Part shown: positions 12,324 through 24,001 of the stretch, one piece after another
How positions within the stretch are numbered: position 1 is the first letter of the stretch
Layout: every line of letters begins with the position of its first letter
The notes under the pieces: model-generated
Databases searched by the model: none
Told to the model about the DNA's origin: nothing
Seen by the model: only the letters and a program-made list of their open reading frames with translations
NCBI GenBank assembly: GCA_022695795.1
Contig: MU404144.1
Location: forward strand, 62,001-126,000
Length of the DNA stretch: 64,000 bases
Direction of reading: 5' to 3'
From: Biscogniauxia marginata
Taxonomy: Eukaryota > Ascomycota > Sordariomycetes > Xylariales > Xylariaceae
Translations under genes and position numbers: made by a program

Positions 12324-13140
12324 ATGTCGGCCCCCGTCATTCCTCCCGGTGGAACTCTGCTCGATACTTTCAAGCGTTCCTTTGTCGATGTGCCTATTAA
12401 TGCCGAAAAGGACAATGCTATCGCTACTACCGAGTTCCTCGAAGCGGCCGAGTCTCTGACTACCATGTTCGGTATAGTCTATGCCATATCGTCTTGCCAA
12501 AGTCGGGCTTCCCGCTGACCGCTTCCCCCCGTTATAGATGCTCTTGGATCCGTAGCCTTTGCACCTGTCAAGAACGACATGTTGGGAAACGTCAAGGTGC
12601 GTTCTGTGTATACCTGATAGCCCGTCCATTGTGAAATGCTTAGCCACCACTAGAAAATCCGTGAGCGCCAGCTTGCTACCCCGGACGAATCCGAGTACCT
12701 GCAAGACCTCTGCATCAACGAGCTCAAGACCAAGAAGCACATCGCCACCGAAGGTCTTCTGTGGCTCACCCGGTAAAGAGTTCTCTATTTAGGGCCAAGA
12801 CCAAAAACCATACCTGGGCTACTGGTAGGCTGACCATATTGAATGCAGAGGCCTGGAATTCACGTGTATCGCCCTGAGCCAGAACTTGGCCCAAGAAGCC
12901 GAAGAACTCTCCACCTCGTTCCGAAATGCATATGGCGTCACCCTCAAGCCTCACCACGGCCTCCTAATCAAGCCTGTCTTCTCCGCTGCCATGAGCGCCT
13001 GCCCCTACCGCAAGGACTTCTACCCCAAGCTCGGAGACGAGGCCAAGGTTGGCGTCGAGTTGAGGTCATACTTGGGCGCCCTCGAGAAGATTGTCGGCAT
13101 ATTGAAGGGATTCCAGGGCCGCAAAGAGGCTAAGTGGTAA
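12324..13140 (+). CDS. het-c2: Glycolipid transfer protein, HET-C2 orthologue
   Basis: Shuttles glycosphingolipids between membranes; in Podospora the orthologue HET-C2 is the partner recognised by NLR incompatibility proteins HET-D and HET-E. Four exons (12324-12471, 12538-12596, 12654-12772, 12849-13140) encode 205 residues, the normal length. The sugar-headgroup site is complete: Asp63, Asn67 and Lys70 in the NDMLGNVKK segment, Trp106 in EGLLWLTRG, and His144 in LKPHHGLLIK. These sit exactly three positions before the known HET-C2 residues (66, 70, 73, 109, 147). The protein begins with a Pro-rich leader and the FKRSFVDVP segment also known from HET-C2. It should be a soluble cytosolic protein. 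Whether it acts in incompatibility here is not shown; no NLR gene lies in this window. Confidence 0.94.
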
Positions 13141-14384
13141 CCAGGAGAGTTATATGCGTGTCGGGTAAAAAATGCTTGTGAGCAGGACTCGGGGTGGCTT
13201 CGTCGAATCGACAGCTGGGCCCAGATGCCGACTTCGTTGGCTCGGTGCTTTTAAACGCCGTTCGACTCGGATATTTAAATCTAGGTGGCCCTGAGATAGT
13301 AGTATACATTCGAAAGGCTCGGAATAACGATACAATCCAAATCGTCCCGTCGCAATCCCTAAGTTGGCGCCTCGCTAGTCCACTCTGGAAACGCCCGTGA
13401 CTCGTCTTGTTGTCGAGGAATCGTTCTCCTTCAATTGCTCATTTAAATGTGTCGAATGTATACCAGAAAATACTGTCAGGGCAGTATCCAGAGTTAAGTA
13501 TCACCAAGCTGAGGTGATGCGAAGCGATCTTCGCCGGAGACCACCCATATACAATTGGCCCGAGCAGTGTCCCACCGGGCTTGTCATAGCCCTCGAGTAG
13601 ATCCGTTCTCGACGACAGCCCACCTTGGTGAACTGGTCGGCCCCTCACCAAGCACAGCTCGTGGCTTGTCCGGTGGGAATCTCTGTTAGACCCCCTAGGT
13701 ACCCGCGCAGGTCTCGGCACCAAAACAGTTGATGTAGGGTACGGCAGGTATAACGTAACTCTCATCATCCGCATCACAGACCGAAGTTCCACTACAGTAA
13801 TATGCGGCGGGAGCGGTGTTGACTGTGACCACCAAGTCTACGGAACCTGTGCTATGAATGAGGAGTTGATATGAACTCGGGCCAATGCACCGAAGATTTC
13901 CTTCTTCCTATACCAACCCATTTAAAGTGTCGAACTGACAAAATGAAAGGGGCATACACCTACAATCCAATGCTGTGGTTTCTCTCATATACATGAGCAG
14001 AGATTTCAAATTGTCCTCTCTATGTTAGGTAAACATCAAAACGACCCTCTGAAAATGCTACTATCACGTGCGTGCTAAGTTCATTAATTATATACGAACG
14101 ATGATGTTTCAAGTACATACTGATGAAAGTTGAAAACTAGTTTAACAGAAGTAAGAAGCAAGTATAAAGTAAAACAGAAATATATTCCGTGTTTCCTGCA
14201 GCTGACAGACATAATCAAACGCTCCGTTCTATAGCATCAAAAGAGCGGTCCCATGAGATAAAGTAAACCCAAAGTCAGGATACGAAATAAACGAAGTTAT
14301 CCTCCAACCCCCCAAACCCCCCTCCCCTCCTTTGCTCGCACCCCTTTCTCTGCCCCGATGGAAAAATCAACCCCTATGGTGACC
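13141..14384. other. Intergenic, 1.2 kb, no gene recognised
   Basis: Convergent gap between the het-c2-like gene and the cytochrome-b5-repeat gene. Open frames are short and featureless; 13900-14330 is AT-rich and likely 3' flank. Confidence 0.45.
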
Positions 14385-17300
14385 TCAGGCCTTCTGAATC
14401 CCGTACCTCTTGGAAATGAACTCATCTCTGAGCCTCGTGTTCCGCTTGCGAGATTTTCTTCGGGCGAATATTTGCTTTTCGAGACGCTGCTTGTCTTTGA
14501 GGTCCATGCTCATTCTCGCTCGGTAGGCGTCCCGCTGTGACGCGTAGACTGGCGGCCTCTGCTCCTTCGGGACGCCGTCCCAGGGCCCCCCCGGCACGTG
14601 GTGATATACCAGGCGGGCGATTTGGCGGTGCGAGTGCTTGTTTACGAGCCAAGTCGCCAGTTCGTGATCGTCTAGAGTCTTGCCGGCCCATTCGGTCTGG
14701 AGGTGGTACGGGTACCACCATCCCGGGAGTCTCACGAGGTCTGTTGTCGATGGCGTCAGCATTCCCACTAAGATAAAGCCACGCAAAGTTGCAAATCCAA
14801 CCAATTATTATTTTGATTAAAGGAAGTTTGTTAAGAGAAGATTACCTGTGACCTCGTAAATAATTCCATCGACAGCGGTCCAAGCCTGCTTGCTAACAGA
14901 GTTGCAACCATTGCGCTTGCGGAACTCGCTGACAGATATTTCGGGGAGCTCGTGAGGTTCCTTCACTGTGCCAACAACCCGCTCATCGTCCATTTGGACT
15001 GAAATCAACTCTCTGGTTTCCGGGAGCGGAGGCTGGATAGAAAGGCGGTCACTTGCGTCCGTACCCCCTAGATGCTTGATCGCGTGGTAGCACCACGGCT
15101 TCTCCTCTTCGAGCCCTACAATAGTTATGAGTTTAAATTTTTATAGCTGTCATGGTTCTAATGGGTTGTTTCTATACCGGAAATATCGAAGACCCAAGGC
15201 TTCAGGGTTATATGGTTTGACTGAAGTTCAGCGATTGTCATTTCGGGAACAATCTTTCCTATCTTGAGAGATATGTAATCCTCTTCCATAAGAAGGCCAT
15301 GCCTATGGTATTTGTAGAATTCCTCGGTTGCGTCGCGCCCGGCCCACTGCTGGAGAATCCTCCACCCGCCAGGGTGAAAATCTAAGTACCCTTTAAAAAA
15401 TTTAGCTTCCCACGTATAGAGTCAGTGACAGAAAGGAGTCTAGTGAACTCACCGTTCATATTATAGACGAACCCATCAATGGCTACGTAGACTCCGTTTT
15501 CCGGGTTATCATGTCGCCTGAGCTGAGATAACGTATACAGCCCTAGTATTTCTTGAGGGTTTCCTGGTTGTGGCAGAACTAAGGCACATCTGTATTCATT
15601 CAACCTTTCAAGGATTTCCTCATCTCGTTCGGGCAAGCCTGATAGCTCAATAGGCCCGCCAGGGTTTGATTTGAGCTGAGCCATTTCTTCATCTGACGAA
15701 ATATGAAAATCTGCAGGTATTAGTCTGTCAAGACCTCCGAAACTAAATATCCGCTCCTAAAGGACTTACTAGTAATATCGTAAACAACAGAACCATGTAT
15801 CACCCAGAACGGTGATCCATTCTCCCCAGTACACTCCCTGATCTCCTCAAGGTGTCGCCACTGGAGAAGCTTTCCCTTAAGTGTACCCGGCGAGCTGATC
15901 ATATACTCGCGTACGAGGTGAGCTTGATTATTATGCCTCAGATGAAGACCATTGGAATCCTTTGTGATGATCTGCTTGTACTGAACCTCCGTAAATTTGA
16001 GATCGGATAAGATATCTTGTAATAGTAAAAATTAAATAAAATTAGTAATGAGATTTACTGTCGCATAGAATCTAACTCACTAGTAATATCGTACACATCA
16101 AAACCTCCATTGGAGTCTGTCTCTAGGACCCAGACATCTTGCAGAGATCGGTGGTTAGCCACTTCTCCAATGGTGTAATGCTTCGGGTATCGTAACATGT
16201 CTGGCCCCTTGGTAATCGCCATCTTTGCTGATGAGTAAATATCTGATGGTGGCCCGATGCCTGGGCTGGGAGGGGTGAGTGGTGGGGTGATGTATAGTGA
16301 CTTCACAAAGGTCGGTTCTGAGACATCCTCGTACTTATCGGCGACGACGGCGTCAAACGTGGCGTCAGATTTCATCTTCACCCAGGCATTATCGTAGCTA
16401 GGAACGTCGAATTCGAAACTAGAAGCCCAGCTAAAAGAAGCTAAGCCAGGAATGCGCTCTGATCGTAGTTTATGGTAAAGTTGCATGCAAGGGACAACCC
16501 AGGCCCGTGGGAGGACTAACTCTTGCTCATAGCGCTCGAATAATTTCCTGAAGTAATCAAGGTACTTACACGGGTCGCCAATGTCGTTGTCTTCTTTAAA
16601 ATTTCTTAAGGTGTCGCGATAAGAAACCGTATCAATTATATCACTAAAATTGTTGGTGTTAAATGCTTCAACCTGGATCGGCAGATCGGGGTTATCCTTT
16701 GCAGCTATCTCGCTTCTTTGATAGATGGTGCTAGATTCAGCTCCAACCTGATTATCAGGCGACTTATAAGGGAGAGATGCCATCACTATAGAGTAGAAAA
16801 TCAGTTGTAGTTTACAGAGAGCACTTAGATTGGGGCCTCAAGACGTACTTAGACACCCAAGCCCATGAAAGAGAAGCGAGTTCGGGTCGAATCCGGATGA
16901 GCTCGAACTAGTCAAACAGTTCCTTGATAGGTCTACAAAATCCAGAAGGATTTGTGCGCTCTTCATCGCGATATTTATTTGTTTTTTGAAAAATGCGTCC
17001 CTGAAGTCCTTGATGGCTTGACGGGCCTGAGGCCAACTCCAAGGACTTGCCACCCACCGTTTATACTCCCGTTGCGCCCAAGGCCTGAGAGAGCGCCAAG
17101 TCCTCCTTTTAGTTTTCCATTTAGTTGAAAGACGATCGAGGTCTGGTTGAAACTCCACTATATTTCCCGTAGATGGGATGGGACGGAGGCCATGTGTTCT
17201 CCTAAGGTTGTATTTTGCGCTGACTGCAGAAAAGGAGTCAGTAATTGCCATATTTCGACTGTTTTTAACGTGTGAAACACGTCTCGGGAGCAAAAAATTA

Positions 17301-19087
17301 TACAAAAAGCTAGAATAAGCATGCTTTACACATAAGACAGGCTATAAGGGGCAATAAAGAACTCCAAAATTAGCTTACTGGTGGCTTCGAACAGTCTTGG
17401 TGGGTTGAACATACGGCTTCCGTATTTCAACACAACCGAGTTCCAGAAATCCTCATTTTGCAATGCCGATACCCAGAAAATAGGTACGTGAAACCACCTG
17501 CCCTTCATGCAGTCCGGGACATTCTGGTCATAGTTTAGGACCATTTCATAATCTACCCGCATTGCATCAAAACTATTTGGCCATGGCCTAATAGAAAGTT
17601 GAAAGTAGATCCCTGCATACAAACCAGGCTTGAAGTCCTCTGGTTGATGCATCATTTTCCCGCCGAAGACAGCGTTCTCAAAAGAAAATCCTAGCTCGGC
17701 AATGAACTCATCCTCAAAAAACTGACTTGTTAGATACAGGCTCGTTGGAATTAAGAGAGTAGACTTACAGGTTCATTAACGTAAAGACCTCCATCTAGCG
17801 ATAAGGCGTAAGAACCAGATATTCCATCGGATGATTCCTCGTCTTCCGGGATAGGTAGATATATTTTTCTTTGGTACCATATCGCGTGCTGCAATTTTCA
17901 GTCAGGAGCATAATTATAAAGGAATGATGGACACAAACCATTAGCTCGTGTAGAATCTATTTGAAACGATATGTAAGCTTGAATTTTCATAGGCCGCATT
18001 TACTCAAAATCCTGGTTAAGATATACGGGGATTATTTACCGTCTTTGCAAGTTGGAATTGGGCTAGACATGTCTCTGCCGCTGTTAAATCGCCACTACAA
18101 AGTGCTCGGAGGGAGGAAATATTCAATCGAATAAGTACCGGCGTGTTGTCGTCAGGGTCAATGACCGGCTGGGTTACTCCCAACATCCCCCGAGCCCAGC
18201 CAGTTGTATCGGCTTCATCTACAAAAGAGAATAGAATGTCTTCAGTTAGATCAACGACCGCGATATCATAATCTTTCTTCGCCAATTCTTCTCTTTTTTC
18301 TAACGGACGCCGCCTAAGAACTGATTTATTGTTTTGAGGATTATCCGTGTCAGCCTCTTCGATCCCCTCAGGATCGCCGAACAGGAGTGCATCGAGCCTA
18401 TAAATCTCAGCCATGGTTCATCAATTGACCGAAGGGAGAGCTACAATAGAATTTTCCCCCTGAACAGTTAATTGTATTAATCGTAACGTACCAGTAATTT
18501 TTCTCTTCGCAAAGCCGGTTAAGAATTCTATCAGCGATTTCCAACGACACGCGAAGACAGCTCCAGATATCTTCATCTTCGACGGACCAGACGGATATAG
18601 GAGGTAAACTACCTTTTTTAGTTTTTAGGGTGCTTGGAGCATTCGACGTTGGGGAAGATTTGGTTTCTGGTGTGTACCACCGACTCCGTTGAAATACAGG
18701 AAACCATCCTCCTTCATTGACTTTGATGCTACAAGTATAGAACCGGGCCCAATCTGGACCATTTTGTAGCCAATGACCCCCATTCACGTCTGAATAGAGC
18801 TTCTCGTTTAGTGTTCCTGCTTGCCAACTTTTTAACCCACCAAAAAAATTATCCTGTCCGCTTTCAGCGTAGAAAATCTCGTCTAGAAAATTGTTGTTTG
18901 GCCGCGGGTAAGGGCCGGCTTTATCGTATTGTCCATCAAGATAATACTTCGGATGTAATATTGGCAATGATGGGGCAAGCCCTGATCGGAGTTGTTTGAA
19001 TAATTCTTGCCAGTAGCGATCCTCAGAGACTCCAAAACGATCAGCCCAAGGCGAAAGATCTTTTGAAGTAGCTGCCATTGTAGACAT
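14385..19087 (-). CDS. Large protein with five tandem cytochrome-b5-like modules, function unknown
   Basis: Eleven exons: 19087-18492, 18397-18040, 17888-17769, 17721-17330, 17258-16849, 16785-16081, 16015-15770, 15710-15453, 15381-15178, 15115-14846, 14767-14385; total 3942 nt, 1313 residues. The first ~830 residues are Trp- and Pro-rich (for example SVNG/GGHWLQNGPDWARFYT-like text) and match no domain I recognise. From about 835 come five cytochrome-b5-like modules. Four exons end on a beta-strand of the form VYDIT, VYNMN, FDIS or YEVT, and every one of the five introns is phase 1 at that point. Module 3 is complete: LYTLSQL, FVYNM, HPGG (His1031) and a second His (1054 or 1056). The other modules lack HPGG. 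The C-terminal ~80 residues are very basic (RKSRKRN). No signal peptide or membrane helix is obvious, so a cytosolic or nuclear place is likely. Splice choices in exons 2-5 are less certain than those in 6-11. Confidence 0.75.
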
Positions 19088-21225
19088 AAAATGGCATTGT
19101 GATCCGGTGTTCCATGTAGGATATGTGTGTATAGGAGAATGTAATGGGTAAATGTAAGTTACAACAACGGCGAAACCTCATAATTGGGAACAACTCAAGC
19201 ACCATGCATGCATATCCATTTTCTTTCAGGAATGTGTGTAAGCCTTTGTTCCACATTCCTTAACATGCACGTGGAGAGACGAACACGGCTTTTGAGACAT
19301 TTAGCCCTGAACGTAAAAATGTGTAATAGTGGGCCGTAATTACTTTACACGAGGTTACTAACCTGGGAGAAGTACTTGGGAATCATAGTTCAAAACTATT
19401 CCCTCCTATCGAGCTAGCTAGCTCAGGCTTCTATAGCCTTGGAAAACGATTATTTATATTTAGTCACAGACAAGGAAGTTATTAACGTGAGCTGTGTTAA
19501 TTTAGACCTTGTATTGATCCTGCTTAAAGTATTCATCTAGTTCTAAGGAAGTCGATTATAGGGGCATACGAACTTTGTTTAATTGTCATTAAATAGAAAC
19601 CTTCATTAGAAAGAGAGAGAGGGAAATATGTGTAACCATCTTAAGCTTTTAAGCTCTCCAATACCTATATAGCTTAATTTTCACGGGAGATGATACATAA
19701 CCATTACGAAGGAAAGCCTCACTTAAAGACTATCTCATCCTGTACTAGCCAAGCTTGGAAGTAATAAAGAAGACCGCCGGTTATTTATCCTTAGTTCTAG
19801 CTCTTCGCGTAATAACTGCGTTTGTACCCCCTTATAAGATCCGCATCGCGATAAAAATTTAAGCATTGAAGTAATTATCACATACCCGCAATACTTGAAC
19901 GTAATTAGCTTGTAAGAATAACAATGGAAAGTTTATGAAATTTCTCTGCCCATTTTCCATGTTTGACATAGGTGATGATATAGCGAAATAACTAATAGTT
20001 TTTCTTTTTCTTCCAACTTGACAAAAGTCATTTTCTCTGCATTGAGATGAACGTAACTTGGTAGTTTGTAGTTGGTTAAAGTTATAAGATTGTTGTAACA
20101 CGTGAACAAGATATAAAGCTAGGAACCTTGCTATCGCCTGGGTTGCCTTGGTGAAGAGGGAAAAAAATAGTATATCTCGATTAATGCCAGTGCCACTCAA
20201 GTCCAACCCAGCCTTCGATATTCCGAAGCATAAATCCTTATAGGATGACTCAGAAACAGTGCTTCTTTCCCGCTAAATATTGATTTGTTATTTTAAATAA
20301 AGCGAACACAGACATTTCGCACTCATTGGAGGAAAATATCGCCTCAATCTTCATATACCAATGTGCATTTACTTCACCAGTCCGTCCTTACTCGTCTCGT
20401 CTCAGTTAAACACCAGGTACCCACGCATAGCCCTTAGTTATTTGCTTCACCATACGGAGTATTTGTGCTGCTAGTAGCGCTTAAGGTGGGGATTTTCTTG
20501 GCTCAGGAGAACCTACTGATAAATTCGCAACGTCAATCCAATGATCCATTGCCAAAGGTTAAGTTAAATGAATAGGAGGTTGAATCGTCGTTCATTGTTT
20601 CCGTGTCTCTGTCTCGTGTTGATAGCTACCAGGGGTAGTGTCTCCATTTTTGGAGTATTCCCACCAACCGTTGTAGACACGAGCTTTAAAAGGCGATGGA
20701 CACGATCCTCCGTGGCCAAAGATGACTGCGCGTTGTAACCTTAGAGTTTTGTTGTGCGCCTTTCTGTCTCTGTAAAATGATTGGCGGCATAGGAGGAGAC
20801 TTTATGGCTTGGGATGGATGAACGTGGACAAGGAGGTTTTGAGCATTAGGCTTCTACAGTAAACTGTATGGTCAGGGCAATTTTCCCGACCCCTGTACAA
20901 CACGATCTAGCTCTCCTGGGTGGATAGCATCGGACGTCCTAGTTGAAATTTAATCAATATCCTGCTTTCTGAGACGACAACGAAAGGGATACCCTCCCTT
21001 GGAACTTGACAGCTAAGTTAATAGATGTCCATAAGCACCGTAGATAAATTGAATAATACTGCACTCTTCCTTTATTGAACCGCTTAGCTCTCAAACTTCG
21101 ACAGTTCGCTTGAGAAGAGGGAGAGACGATTATCTAACCCCACTGGGCTCTATAACGGCTGATCGTATATTGCCCTAGCTTCTACCTTGTTAAAGTCAAA
21201 CCCTAATAGCTGTCTTGCTGTTACC
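19088..21225. other. Intergenic, 2.1 kb, AT-rich
   Basis: Divergent gap between the b5-repeat gene and the AA9 gene. Mostly AT-rich with no gene recognised. One reverse-strand stretch (about 20595-20730) has an open frame with protein-like composition (ARVYNGWWEYSKNGD) but no family match; it may be a gene remnant. Confidence 0.4.
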
Positions 21226-22092
21226 ATGAAGGCTTTCACTAGTGTCATTCTTGGTGCAGCCTTAGTGGCTGCTCATGGATACGTCGACAACGCCACTATT
21301 GGTGGCGAGGTCTACACATTCTATCAACCTTATACTGATCCATACACCTCGCCAGCTGTGAGTATAATCGTTCCTTACCATAACCTTCCAGATGACACGA
21401 GGGCTAACCGGGCCTTTACTGAAAGCCTGAGCGTATATCCCGTCCTATCCAAGGAAATGGCCCTGTCACAAATGTGTTATACGATGATTTGCAATGTGGC
21501 GGTTACACGGATGGGGGTGTTATCGGTTCTTCGCCCGCCGCTCTCCATGCACCTGTCACCGCTGGCTTAGACGTGACGCTCTACTGGACCTTATGGCCGG
21601 AGAGTCATGTTGGACCCGTCATCACCTATATGGCGAGATGTCCCGATAGTGGTGAGTATAAATAATCTTCATGACTATACATATTAGAGATTGACGGTTT
21701 AAAAAGGCTGCAATGATTACATGCCGGGCAATGATGCTGTCTGGTTCAAGATTGCTGAGGAGGGTCGCTCAGGGACCAGCAACACCTGGGGCGATACACG
21801 TCTCATGACCTCGGCCAATGCCGGTGTTCAATATACTGTCCCTGATTGCCTCAAACCTGGCTACTACCTCGTTCGCCATGAAATTATTGCTCTTCACTCG
21901 GCTTGGGAGTATCCAGGAGCGCAGTTCTACCCAAGTTGCCACCAACTTGAGGTGACTGGATCAGGCACCACAACTCCATCAGACTTAGTTAGTTTCCCAG
22001 GGGTGTATAAGGAGTCAGACCCCGGAATTACCTATGATTCCTACCAAGCTCAGGCATATACTATACCGGGACCAGCAGTTTTTACTTGCTAA
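21226..22092 (+). CDS. AA9 lytic polysaccharide monooxygenase (former GH61)
   Basis: Copper enzyme that oxidatively cleaves cellulose or related glucans outside the cell. Three exons (21226-21357, 21426-21651, 21707-22092) give 247 residues. The signal peptide ends before His (LVAAHGYVD), which would be the N-terminal histidine-brace residue. Splicing restores the family signature RISRPIQGNGPV and DLQCGG. The second copper ligand lies in SHVGPVITYMA, followed by the LVRHEIIALHSA segment, and the axial Tyr lies in AQFYPSCHQLEV. Two Cys pairs for disulphides are present. There is no cellulose-binding module; the protein ends soon after the catalytic domain with a YTIPGPAVF tail typical of the family. 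All catalytic residues are intact. A second ATG 39 bp upstream is in frame but would spoil the signal peptide. Confidence 0.95.
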
Positions 22093-22687
22093 GCCAAGTG
22101 GTAGCCAAAGGATATCGGTGATTCGTTTTCTTGCTCGACATTCTAGGTTAAAATTATTAAGCATGCAGATTAGTGCCAACAACAGCCGGTATGTAGATGA
22201 GTTAACCTTATTATTACTCACGTATTAGATGGCTTATTCTAATCTGGATTCTCGAGAATTAAACAGAATAGTATCTCATTAAAACCATAGATTGACGCTT
22301 AGGTTGAATTACCAACCTCCTCGCGGTAAACCGTTGATTCTTGTAGTTAAAGTTAAAGACAGACATATAGGTAATTGTACTTAATTACGTGGGAACTACG
22401 TATAATTTAAGGCAACCTTTCTCTTTTTATAAAATCGAAAAAGTACCCGATAATATTCTTATTAGACGACCTACTAAGCTTACAATAAAAACTAGGATAA
22501 AGAATTCTGGAACAAGATTATGTTGTTAAAAGCTTAGACTACTCGCTATTCATTCATTTCCCTAAAATACTCCTTATCTTAACTGCGAAATGCGTTCATA
22601 TAACTTGGTCAATACACAACTCTAAATCCCACATAGGCAATTGTCAGACCTAAAATAGTCGCTTTATGAAGATCGATGTTAGGTGTA
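22093..22687. other. Convergent intergenic gap, AT-rich
   Basis: Between the AA9 gene and the Ulp1-like gene, which converge. No features recognised. Confidence 0.5.
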
Positions 22688-24001
22688 TTAATATTCAGAG
22701 GAGTCGTCTTCGTCGTCACCTTCGTCATCATCATCATCATCATCAGAAGAAGAAGAAGAAGAAGAAGAAGAAGAAGAAGAAGAAGGAGAAGGAGAAGGAG
22801 GAGAAGAAGAAGAAGATGATGATGATGCTGATGCTGATGACGACGACGACGACGACGATGATGCCGTGTCTGTGGAATTACCATCTTGTACGTCAAGTAC
22901 ATCAATTGGTGTTCTAGTAACACTATTCTCGTCTGATCCAGGAACATATGGAGCCTTGCCCTTTGTAACAGGCTTCAAGGCATCCGCATCAAATGCGCGT
23001 ATACTTTCTAAGGACGTTATTCTCCCGATAAGCTCGATTGCGATACGAGCTTTATAATCCATATCGTCTAAGCAGTTCATAGCGCATATGCCCAGCATTT
23101 CGTGGCGGATTTGGTCGGGATTGAGCCAGCCGGACGTGTGATCATCGAAGAAAGTATCCTGATAGCCGGTTTCGTGGCAGTAGAAATCTACTATGCGCTG
23201 GAATAGTTGTCGGATGAGGGCAAACGAGCGAAGCCCCGAACTCCAGTCGTCCGTCTGAGGTGGGACCCATGGAAGGGCCCATTTGTCTGTGGCCGTTACA
23301 TGTTCTCTATACGAATCCCGTCTGAAACTTATTCCTTCCAAGCCGAATATGCGTCGAATGCGGGTCTTGACACGGTCTACCCTTTGTCTCGCCTCATCAT
23401 TTCGCACAGGGTCTACGATAGACCATCCTTCAACCACCGTGAACTCATCCGACTGAATCTTCGGCGTCTTGTTTTCCTGGATGCCCTTCGAAGGGACAGG
23501 TTTTTTAAAATTAGGATCGTCCTTTAAACCTGTACGTAGGTGAAATATAGCTGTTACAAAACGTGTTGGCTCTGCTTCGATTGGCCAGATAAAATACTCA
23601 GAGCGTTTAATGTTATTCCAGAAACCCTCATCATTTCCGTACTCCTCTTCGGCCCGGGCTGAGAGCTCGGATTGAGGGCAGTTGAAAACTTCCGGAGTTC
23701 CAGGGTTCCAGGTCGCGATTTGTCTTTGGACTGGAGGGGGCAGGCAGTCTATCAGGTAATAGACAGAATATATCAAACTCGATGGCTCTATATGTCTGTC
23801 TCTTCTAAGTTGAAGACTATTGAGCGCATACAGGTCGTCGGCTGCTTCACTTGGCTCTGGATATCCATTGTTTGTTGTCAAGGAGCCTTTGCTTGCAGGT
23901 TTGTCTCCAATCAATCCGTTATCGAGGACGGAAGCCCGACTGAAGACTGGCGCATCTACTGTCCCAGTATCGGGTCGAAAAGGTCTTTTCCGAGGAGGCA
24001 T
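22688..24001 (-). CDS. Ulp1-like (C48 fold) protein, probably catalytically dead, with Ser/Asp tail
   Basis: Single exon, 437 residues. A central region resembles Ulp1/SENP cysteine proteases in order of elements: a hydrophobic strand RFVTAIFHL (about 147-155), SIVDP with Asp197, VPPQ with Gln249, and then SSGL where the DCG motif should be. Spacing from Gln249 to Ser255 equals the Gln-to-Cys spacing of Ulp1, so the catalytic Cys appears replaced by Ser; Arg147 sits where the catalytic His would be. The tail from about residue 376 is almost only Ser, then Asp, coded by the trinucleotide repeat at 22735-22862. An N-terminal basic patch (PPRKRPFRP) may direct nuclear entry. The family call rests on motif reading and is tentative; the ORF itself is solid. 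It sits in an accessory-looking neighbourhood. Confidence 0.6.
   Translation of the reverse strand: MPPRKRPFRPDTGTVDAPVFSRASVLDNGLIGDKPASKGSLTTNNGYPEPSEAADDLYALNSLQLRRDRHIEPSSLIYSVYYLIDCLPPPVQRQIATWNPGTPEVFNCPQSELSARAEEEYGNDEGFWNNIKRSEYFIWPIEAEPTRFVTAIFHLRTGLKDDPNFKKPVPSKGIQENKTPKIQSDEFTVVEGWSIVDPVRNDEARQRVDRVKTRIRRIFGLEGISFRRDSYREHVTATDKWALPWVPPQTDDWSSGLRSFALIRQLFQRIVDFYCHETGYQDTFFDDHTSGWLNPDQIRHEMLGICAMNCLDDMDYKARIAIELIGRITSLESIRAFDADALKPVTKGKAPYVPGSDENSVTRTPIDVLDVQDGNSTDTASSSSSSSSSASASSSSSSSSPPSPSPSSSSSSSSSSSSSDDDDDDDEGDDEDDSSEY
22735..22862. repeat. Imperfect trinucleotide repeat within the coding sequence
   Basis: Runs of GAA, GGA, GAT and GAC triplets on the + strand, coding on the - strand for a long polyserine block interrupted by Pro/Ala and flanked by polyaspartate. 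The repeat stays in phase, so length changes would alter only the tail. Confidence 0.9.

Noticed and set aside
17310..17329. 20-bp intron between exons 4 and 5 of the b5-repeat gene
   Set aside because: Impossibly short; the next in-phase AG (17259) gives a 71-bp intron.
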